The translations under genes and the position numbers were made by a program. A model generated the notes under the pieces. The model did no database searches. It saw only the letters and a program-made list of their open reading frames with translations, and had not been told where the DNA came from. 64,000 nucleotides of DNA from positions 558,001 to 622,000 of the forward strand of contig NZ_CP108095.1 of the NCBI RefSeq assembly GCF_036194065.1, written 5' to 3'. Positions within the stretch are counted from its first letter, which is position 1. Each line of letters starts with the position of its first letter. Source of the DNA: Streptomyces sp. NBC_00239. Its GTDB lineage: Bacteria; Actinomycetota; Actinomycetes; Streptomycetales; Streptomycetaceae. This document shows positions 59,094 to 64,000 of the stretch, piece after piece.

Positions 59094-59969
59094 ATGCGTT
59101 CCGCCCTCCGCGCCACCACCGCCGCCCTCGCCCTCTTCGGCGCGGCGATCACCGCCCCCACCGCGGCCTTCGCGGCCTCTTCCCCGGCCGAGCAGGCTGC
59201 CCCCGCGCGCACCCTCGTGGTCGCCGAGAACTGCATCAAGAGCAAGGTCATCCCGTCCCTGTTCGACGGCCTGACCGTCAAGCTGACCAACAGCGCGCAC
59301 ACCGGCGCCAAGGCGCAGCTGCGCGACGAGAGCGGCAAGGTGCTGGGCACGGTCGACCAGACCAAGCCGCTGGACCTGGCCGCGGGCCTGCGGATCGACG
59401 GCGTGCTGTCCGAGGCGCCCGTCTTCAAGCAGCGCACCCAGGGCGGCTCCACCCCGTGGACCGCCACCGCGTTCCCGAAGCTGTCCAAGCACTGCTTCAC
59501 CGTGGGCCGCCTCCACTCCACGACGAAGTACGGCAGCCTGACCGTCAAGACCTACAAGGCCGGCCCGCAGGTCTTCAGCTCGCACATCATCGAGAACGGC
59601 AAGCGCGTCGGCTTCCTGAGCCCGGCGCCCACCGCGTACCAGGACGTCCGCAAGGTCGGCCAGCGCTACGTCCGCCTCACCATCGACGGCGAGATCCACA
59701 GCTGGACCGGCGCCACCACCGTCTCCCCGAAGCTCGGCGTCTACAAGGTCGCGGGCGGTACGAAGGTCCGCCTGGTGAAGAAGGACGGCCTGTACGGCGT
59801 CCAGATGACCTCGCGCGGCACGTGGAGCAACTGGACGTACTTCGCCCAGGGCAAGTCCCTGATCCTCCAGTCCGACAACACCATCGTGGTCCTGAACGCG
59901 AACGGCACCCTCTCCAACTTCGTCTACGGCATCGCCCGCCAGACCGCCCCGGTCTGGAAGCACGCCTGA
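59094..59969 (+). CDS. Exported hypothetical protein
   Basis: 291 residues. A clear signal peptide (MRSALRATTAALALFGAAIT, cut near AFAAS at about 27) leads to a mature beta-rich domain with only two Cys. Unusual features are VAENCIKSKVIPSLFDGLTV, TKYGSLTVKTYKAGPQVF, and a C-terminal run of four-stranded-like units (RYVRLTIDGEIHSWTG, SNWTYFAQGKSLILQSDNTI). Family not recognised. AAGGAG lies 5 bases before the ATG. A strong shared terminator follows. Confidence 0.75.
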   Translation: MRSALRATTAALALFGAAITAPTAAFAASSPAEQAAPARTLVVAENCIKSKVIPSLFDGLTVKLTNSAHTGAKAQLRDESGKVLGTVDQTKPLDLAAGLRIDGVLSEAPVFKQRTQGGSTPWTATAFPKLSKHCFTVGRLHSTTKYGSLTVKTYKAGPQVFSSHIIENGKRVGFLSPAPTAYQDVRKVGQRYVRLTIDGEIHSWTGATTVSPKLGVYKVAGGTKVRLVKKDGLYGVQMTSRGTWSNWTYFAQGKSLILQSDNTIVVLNANGTLSNFVYGIARQTAPVWKHA

Positions 59970-60056
59970 CCGTCCGCCGACCGGCCCCCGCCGGCGCGGC
60001 CACCCGCTGACCCGCTCGCAGCTCACCCCACCCGCAGCACCCGCAGCACCCCGAAG

Positions 60057-60093
60057 GGGCGGCCCCCGGCAGACACTCTGCCGGGGGCCGCCC
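60057..60093. terminator. Bidirectional terminator
   Basis: A perfect 15-bp stem (60057-60071 with 60079-60093) and 7-base loop between convergent genes. Confidence 0.8.
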
Positions 60094-60180
60094 TGTTGGT
60101 GTCGACCGGTGTCAGCTCGTGCCGAGCGGCTCGGTTCGCCCGGTGTCGAGCTGGTGGTCGGCCCAGATGCGAGGAACGGC

Positions 60181-60780
60181 TCAGGCGCGGCGGGTCCGCC
60201 AGAGCCATGCCGTCGTGGCGGCCAGCAGGGTGAGCGTCGCGAGGTTGGCCAGGAGGACCGGGGTGTCGCCCGTCTCGGCGGCGCCGGCCAGGAGCCAGAT
60301 GCTGATGGCGACCGTGGGCACGACGGCGGTGAGCAGCACGCCGGTGGTCTTCTGGACGGCGGTCCAGTGCACCGAGGTGCAGAGCAGCACCGCGCCGACG
60401 ACGCGGAACAGGGTGCTGCAGAACTGCGCGGCGGGGACGTCGGGGAGGAGCACCGCGAGAAGGAACGGGAGGGTGAGCATCAGGAGCGGGACCAGGGGGT
60501 GCACCTTGCCGCTCCGGGCGGGTGCACCGGCACCGCTGCGGGTCGGGGCCCAGGCGGCCCCGTTACCCGCCTCGGCCAGCGCGGTCGCGGCGATCGTACG
60601 GGGGTCCCCCAGTCCCGCCAGGACCTCGCTGATCGCGACGTCGGGGTGTTCGGCGCGCGTCACCTCTATGTGTTCGGCGAGGTCGGCGAGGAGTTCCTGG
60701 CGGCGGTCGGCGGGGAGTGCGGAGGCCTCGCGCTCGACGGCGGAGAGGTAGTCGCTTACACGATCGGCAGAGGTCTTCAT
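60181..60780 (-). CDS. HAAS/DUF1700-like membrane protein
   Basis: 199 residues. The N-terminus (1-about 70, DRVSDYLSAVEREASALPAD, LADLAEHIEVTRAEHPD, EVLAGLGDPRTIAATAL) is a HAAS-type helical domain. About four membrane spans follow (100-195). Genes of this type accompany PadR regulators and often an ABC or membrane target. Its ATG overlaps the PadR stop by 4 bases (ATGA). Confidence 0.85.
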   Translation of the reverse strand: MKTSADRVSDYLSAVEREASALPADRRQELLADLAEHIEVTRAEHPDVAISEVLAGLGDPRTIAATALAEAGNGAAWAPTRSGAGAPARSGKVHPLVPLLMLTLPFLLAVLLPDVPAAQFCSTLFRVVGAVLLCTSVHWTAVQKTTGVLLTAVVPTVAISIWLLAGAAETGDTPVLLANLATLTLLAATTAWLWRTRRA

Positions 60781-61151
60781 GCGAGGTCTCCGGTAACGGG
60801 GTGCGGGGAGGTCAGGAAGGCGTCGACGGCGTTGCGGAAGCCGGGCCAGACGCGGGCGAACTCGTCGAGCGCGGCCCGGCCGCCGTCGGTGAGCGCGTAG
60901 TAGCGACGGGGTGGGCCGGAGGCGGACTCCTGCCAGGTGGTGGTGACCAGGTCGTCGCGGCGGAGTCGGGAGAGCAGCGGGTAGACCGTCCCCTGGCTCG
61001 TGGCCAGGGCACCGGAGTCCCCCAAGGCGTTCACGAGTTCCACGCCGTAGCGGGGGCGGTCCCGCATCAGGGCGAGCACGCAGTACTCCAGGACACCCTT
61101 GCGCAGCTGCGCGGCTGCCCAGGCCTGCCTGGCCGAATCACCTGGTTCCAT
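60777..61151 (-). CDS. PadR family regulator
   Basis: 124 residues. Winged helix LRKGVLEYCVLALMRDRPRYGVEL, GTVYPLLSRLRRDDLVTT and PRRYYALTDGGRAALDEF are classical PadR. It controls its own operon with the HAAS membrane protein, as in many Gram-positives (established pattern). No RBS is visible before ATG 61151, so the message may be leaderless. Confidence 0.92.
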   Translation of the reverse strand: MEPGDSARQAWAAAQLRKGVLEYCVLALMRDRPRYGVELVNALGDSGALATSQGTVYPLLSRLRRDDLVTTTWQESASGPPRRYYALTDGGRAALDEFARVWPGFRNAVDAFLTSPHPVTGDLA

Positions 61152-61382
61152 GCGATGCAAGATACCTGGTGAGGCAAGTAGACGGGAACGGGGGGCGCCG
61201 ATCCCGTTGACCGGCGGTGGCCGGCGGCCCGCCATGGCCTGTTTCGTCCCGCTGCCGGCCAGGGGGCGGGGGCCGGGCGCGCGCCGGGGCGGGGCCGGCC
61301 CCGAACGAGTGGTCTGTCTGTGAAGCCGGCTCCCCGCCGGGGCGGCTTCGGCATTTTGGGAACAGCAGCAAAGGAGTACGCG

Positions 61383-61460
61383 ATGGCCTTCGACCCGAGC
61401 GATCCCGCCGATCCGGCCGTTCCGGCCGATCCCACTGATCCGGCTGACCGCCGTACCTGA
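61383..61460 (+). CDS. 25-residue acidic Asp-Pro-repeat peptide ORF
   Basis: ATG at 61383 with an excellent RBS (AAAGGAG, 6 bases upstream) opens a 25-codon frame consisting of D-P-x repeats (DPSDPADPAVPADPTDPAD) and stops at TGA 61458-61460. It lies 45 bases upstream of the MazG-like gene on the same strand. It could be a leader peptide, a small protein, or the remnant of a longer gene. The RBS quality is the main support. Confidence 0.5.
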   Translation: MAFDPSDPADPAVPADPTDPADRRT

Positions 61461-61475
61461 CCTGACCTGACCTGA
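61456..61475. repeat. (CCTGA)4 tandem repeat
   Basis: Four CCTGA units directly after the small ORF. Each supplies a TGA in some frame. Probably a slippage repeat. Confidence 0.7.
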
Positions 61476-61505
61476 AGCACCCGATCGGAATCGAGGCAGG
61501 AATCC

Positions 61506-61874
61506 ATGGATGCCGTGTGGAAGACCATCGGCGAGCTCGCGCAGCGCTTCGCGGGGCGCGATGACGAACGGAGGGTGCCCACCGAGCAGCAGTGGACCCT
61601 CCAGGTCCTGAAGATCGGAGAGGAGTTCGGGGAGGCCGCTCAGGCCGTGATCGGCGTACACGGCACGAACCCCCGGAAGGGCACGTCGCATTCGTGGGAG
61701 GACGTGCACGCCGAGGTCGCGGATACCGCGATCACGGCGCTCGTCGCCCTGGCCCGCATGCGGCCCGACGACGCCGCCGAGTTCTTCGCCGACGTGCTGG
61801 CCGAAAAGTCGAGCCGGTTCCTGATCCCGGCGCAGCCGTCGCTGGACGAGGTCGAGGGGGTCGAGTTCCTATGA
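61506..61874 (+). CDS. MazG-like NTP pyrophosphohydrolase
   Basis: 122 residues, all-alpha NTP-PPase superfamily. The metal motif is visible as KIGEEFGEAAQA (E-E-x-x-E type) and EVADTAI (E-x-x-D). Such enzymes hydrolyse (d)NTPs to monophosphates as housecleaning enzymes. Single-domain, close to the length of short MazG-like proteins in actinomycetes. ATG 61506 follows a GAGGCAGGA stretch. Confidence 0.87.
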   Translation: MDAVWKTIGELAQRFAGRDDERRVPTEQQWTLQVLKIGEEFGEAAQAVIGVHGTNPRKGTSHSWEDVHAEVADTAITALVALARMRPDDAAEFFADVLAEKSSRFLIPAQPSLDEVEGVEFL

Positions 61875-61959
61875 CGGACACCCGGCAGCCGCCATACCGG
61901 CAACCTCCGCCTCCAACCACCACCTGCGCCTACGCCCCAGCAGCTGCCACTCTGCTGCG

Positions 61960-62106
61960 TGGCCGATACGGGCTGCGGGCAGGAAGCCGCGACCACGCGC
62001 CGACGGTCGCCCGGAGCCGTTTCCGTCCGGTCGCGACAGCGGCGTCGAGCACCGCACCGGCCGCCTCGGCGGCGTAGCCGCGCCCATGTGCGTGCCGGCA
62101 CAACTC
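61960..62106 (-). pseudogene. GNAT acetyltransferase remnant
   Basis: A minus-strand frame reads HAHGRGYAAEAAGAVLDAAV, ATGRKRLRATVGAWSRLPAR, which matches the acetyl-CoA pyrophosphate-binding motif (R/Q-x-x-G-x-G/A) and following strand of GNAT acetyltransferases. No N-terminal part or start exists before it, and the C-terminal half is not recognisable. It sits in the gap between the MazG-like and DUF2785 genes. Confidence 0.45.
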
Positions 62107-62115
62107 GCCCGCCCG

Positions 62116-62955
62116 TCACGCCACTCGGAAGACCAGGGCCAGGACCTCCGTCAGGCGCCGCTTCAGCGCCTGTGCGTGCGGCGGGCGCACGGGAGCGGGG
62201 GCGCCGTCGATGCGGACGCCGGTGTCGGCGAGAAGGTACAGCATCCGCAGCGTGCGCATGGCGTTGGAGGTCTGCGCGGCCACGGTGGGGGCGCCGCGCC
62301 GGCCGGCGGCGAAGTCCGTCTCGATCGCGTCCAGCCAGCCGACGGCCTCGGCCTCGGAGAGTTCCGGCCGCGTGAGCGTGCGGGCGACGCCCTGGGCGAG
62401 CCGGTCGTCCTCCTGCTGGGCGAAGAGCGCGTCGGTCGGCGCCACGAGCCGCTGCGCCGCCAGCGCGAGCATCCCCTTCGGGTCGACCTCCGGATGGAGT
62501 CCGAAGGTGCCCAGCAGGTCGGCGCCGTGCGCGACGGCGTGGAGCCAGCCGAGCCGGGGATCGTACCCGCGCACGTCCGTCTCGGCCGGGAACCAGCGCC
62601 GGAAGGCGGCGAGCCACGCCGGGTCGAAGTCGCCGCGACCGACGATCATGTCGAGCACGAGCGGGGCGAAGGTGCGCGCCTGGATCTCGGGATGGTCGAA
62701 CCGGTCGGCCATCACGGCGCCCAGCCGGGCGCGCAGCGGCCCGTCGATGACGTCCCGCTGGATCCACGTCCGCAGCACCACGTACGGAGCGCCGTCGCGG
62801 ATGTCCGGGTCGGGGTGGCGGAGGGCCTCGGCCAGTTCGGCGGCGAGGGCGGGCAGTTCGGCCGCCGCCGGGGCGGGGCAGTCGTTCTCGTAGAGGTACA
62901 GCCAGCGGGCCGCGTCGATCGGCGGCCTGTCGTCGTCGGTTTTGATCACTGCCAC
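62116..62955 (-). CDS. DUF2785 protein
   Basis: 279 residues matching DUF2785, a helical protein of unknown function: PDPDIRDGAPYVVLRTWIQR, ARTFAPLVLDMIVGRGDFD, GYDPRLGWLHAVAHGADLL and the C-terminal TSNAMRTLRMLYLLAD. The His/Asp-containing GWLHAVAHGAD motif is the family signature. GTG start at 62955. No obvious operon partner. Confidence 0.88.
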   Translation of the reverse strand: MAVIKTDDDRPPIDAARWLYLYENDCPAPAAAELPALAAELAEALRHPDPDIRDGAPYVVLRTWIQRDVIDGPLRARLGAVMADRFDHPEIQARTFAPLVLDMIVGRGDFDPAWLAAFRRWFPAETDVRGYDPRLGWLHAVAHGADLLGTFGLHPEVDPKGMLALAAQRLVAPTDALFAQQEDDRLAQGVARTLTRPELSEAEAVGWLDAIETDFAAGRRGAPTVAAQTSNAMRTLRMLYLLADTGVRIDGAPAPVRPPHAQALKRRLTEVLALVFRVA

Positions 62956-63080
62956 ACCTTCGGGGAGGCACCCCGACCGGGCAACCGATTATCGGACGGA
63001 TGCGCGGCGGGCAGGCGGTCGGGGCCGGCGGGCCGACCGCCTGCCGCGTGGAGGCGTAAGGGTGTTGTCGCGGCTCCGGG

Positions 63081-63818
63081 TCAGCGCGGGGTGAGGAGGC
63101 AGAATTCGTTGCCCTCCGGGTCGCCGAGGACGGTCCACGGCACGTCGCCCTGTCCGAGGTCGACGTCGGTGGCGCCGAGCGCGCGCAGCCGGTCCGCCTC
63201 GGCCGCGTGGTCGTCACCGAGGTACGGGCGGAGGTCGAGATGGATGCGGTTCTTGACGGTCTTCGCGTCGGGTGAACGCAGGAACTCAAGGTACGGGCCG
63301 ACGCCCTTGGCGGAGCGCAGCACCGCTTGGTCGTCGGTCACCTCGTGCAGGGTCCAGTCCATCGCCTCGCCCCAGAACCGGGCCATGGCCCGCGGATCCG
63401 CGCAGTCGACCACCACCGCGGCCATCGGCCCGGTGTCCCGGTAGATCTCCCGGGGTTCCAGTACGCAGAACTCGTTGCCCTCGGGGTCGGCGAGGACCGT
63501 CCAGGGGACGTCACCCTGGCCGATGTCGACGGGCGTCGCTCCGAGGGCCTGGACGCGCGCCACCAGCTCGGCCTGATGGGCCGCGGAGGTGGTGGCGAGA
63601 TCGATGTGCACACGGTTCTTGACCGTCTTGGGTTCCGGGACGCGCAGGACGTCGACGAAGACGGCCGCGGGGTCGGGGTAGGCGATGCCCACGGGTTCGA
63701 TGTTGGTCACGCCGGGCCCCTCGCTGGACACGCCCCAGCCGAGCACCTCCGCCCAGAACCCACCGACCGCGGAGTCGTCCCGGGCATTCATCGCAATTTG
63801 AACAAGCCGTGTCGCCAT
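63081..63818 (-). CDS. Tandem VOC-domain protein
   Basis: 245 residues made of two glyoxalase/bleomycin-resistance-like (VOC) domains (about 1-118 and 125-245). The two halves are strongly similar (KTVKNRVHIDLATTSAAH vs KTVKNRIHLDLRPYLGDD; GQGDVPWTVLADPEGNEFCV vs GQGDVPWTVLGDPEGNEFCL), a recent internal duplication. Metal-ligand His and Glu residues are visible in each half (HIDL, NEFC). The substrate is unknown. ATG 63818 is chosen to begin at the domain. Confidence 0.9.
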   Translation of the reverse strand: MATRLVQIAMNARDDSAVGGFWAEVLGWGVSSEGPGVTNIEPVGIAYPDPAAVFVDVLRVPEPKTVKNRVHIDLATTSAAHQAELVARVQALGATPVDIGQGDVPWTVLADPEGNEFCVLEPREIYRDTGPMAAVVVDCADPRAMARFWGEAMDWTLHEVTDDQAVLRSAKGVGPYLEFLRSPDAKTVKNRIHLDLRPYLGDDHAAEADRLRALGATDVDLGQGDVPWTVLGDPEGNEFCLLTPR

Positions 63819-63883
63819 GGCGCCGACCCTATGTACACCGTCACGCATCGACAACCGCATTAGAGAGCAGCGCCGTGCCCGTG

Positions 63884-63913
63884 CCGCGGCCCGGCAGTCG
63901 TGCCGGGCCGCGG
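63884..63913 (-). terminator. Terminator of the gene leaving the right edge
   Basis: A perfect 13-bp stem (63884-63896 with 63901-63913) and 4-base loop, 24 bases beyond the stop at 63937. Confidence 0.7.
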
Positions 63914-63936
63914 AGAGGCCCGCGCCCGGCGGACTC

Positions 63937-64000
63937 CTACTGGCCGTCGCTTCCCAGGACCGGTTCCGGTCCTCGGAGGGGAGGGCGCGGGCGGCGGACG
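63937..64000 (-). CDS. 3' end of an unidentified gene
   Basis: A minus-strand frame enters from the right edge, reads PLRGPEPVLGSDGQ and stops at 63937-63939, followed by a strong hairpin. Twenty codons are too few to identify it. The terminator is the main support. Confidence 0.45.
   Translation of the reverse strand, partial: VRRPRPPLRGPEPVLGSDGQ

Noticed and set aside
61871..62077. 68-codon ORF whose ATG overlaps the MazG-like stop (ATGA)
   Set aside because: The overlap is tempting, but the product is low-complexity Pro/Ala/Thr, and the opposite strand shows the GNAT remnant, which explains the open frame.

Overview
The window is high-GC actinobacterial DNA and looks like Streptomyces. 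GTG and TTG starts are common, genes overlap by 4 bases (ATGA/GTGA), intergenic stems are long and GC-rich, and there are many Sec or Tat exported proteins. Families typical of the genus are present: DUF6243, DUF2785, a CinY-like protein, a BioF2-type GNAT and giant secreted RHS proteins. No rRNA, tRNA, CRISPR array, insertion sequence or integrase was recognised. The density of secreted, accessory and broken genes suggests a chromosome-arm-like region; that is inference.

Layout. 1-6.2 kb: a secreted subtilase (cut by the left edge) and an aminopeptidase P, each divergent from a TrmB/LuxR-type regulator, with a four-repeat cysteine-rich exported protein between them. A third paralogue of the regulator lies at 54.5 kb after a secreted zinc metalloprotease. 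6.7-8.9 kb: a two-gene unit of an aerolysin/ETX-like protein and a beta-propeller. 9.1-15.3 kb: a compact biosynthetic locus of five minus-strand genes joined by overlaps (condensation-domain protein, AurF-like diiron N-oxygenase, carrier protein, aminoacyl:carrier-protein ligase, agmatine-deiminase-like protein) with a divergent MFS exporter. I consider this the best candidate for an undescribed pathway.

15.4-27.6 kb: mixed genes, including a BioF2/CelD-like GNAT, an SDR beside a deleted XRE regulator, an unknown protein paired with an Fe(II)/2-oxoglutarate oxygenase, a CinY-like exported protein, a TetR/membrane pair, a histone H1-like winged-helix protein and small membrane or lipoproteins. 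27.8-30.3 kb: an overlapping three-gene operon of astacin protease, graspetide-type ATP-grasp ligase and YbaY-like protein, followed by a convergent giant YVTN propeller. 33.4-40.1 kb: a 2056-residue secreted RHS/YD-repeat protein with a short hydrophobic C-terminal tail and a small multipass membrane protein downstream, read here as a toxin-immunity pair.

40.3-48.4 kb: several regulator-target pairs whose operators can be read directly: TetR/DUF4386, XRE/DUF2975, TetR/epimerase-hydrolase fusion and WYL/DUF3224. A scar at about 43.35 kb joins the 3' remnants of two formerly divergent genes. 48.9-64 kb: RraA-like protein, exported FG-GAP protein, exported metalloprotease, third regulator, Tat-exported dimethylformamidase-like protein, LCP protein, PadR/HAAS pair, MazG-like protein with a 25-residue upstream ORF, DUF2785, a tandem VOC protein, and the 3' end of a gene leaving the window.

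All calls are by reading the translated sequence. Family names are recognition from memory and were not checked by any search.
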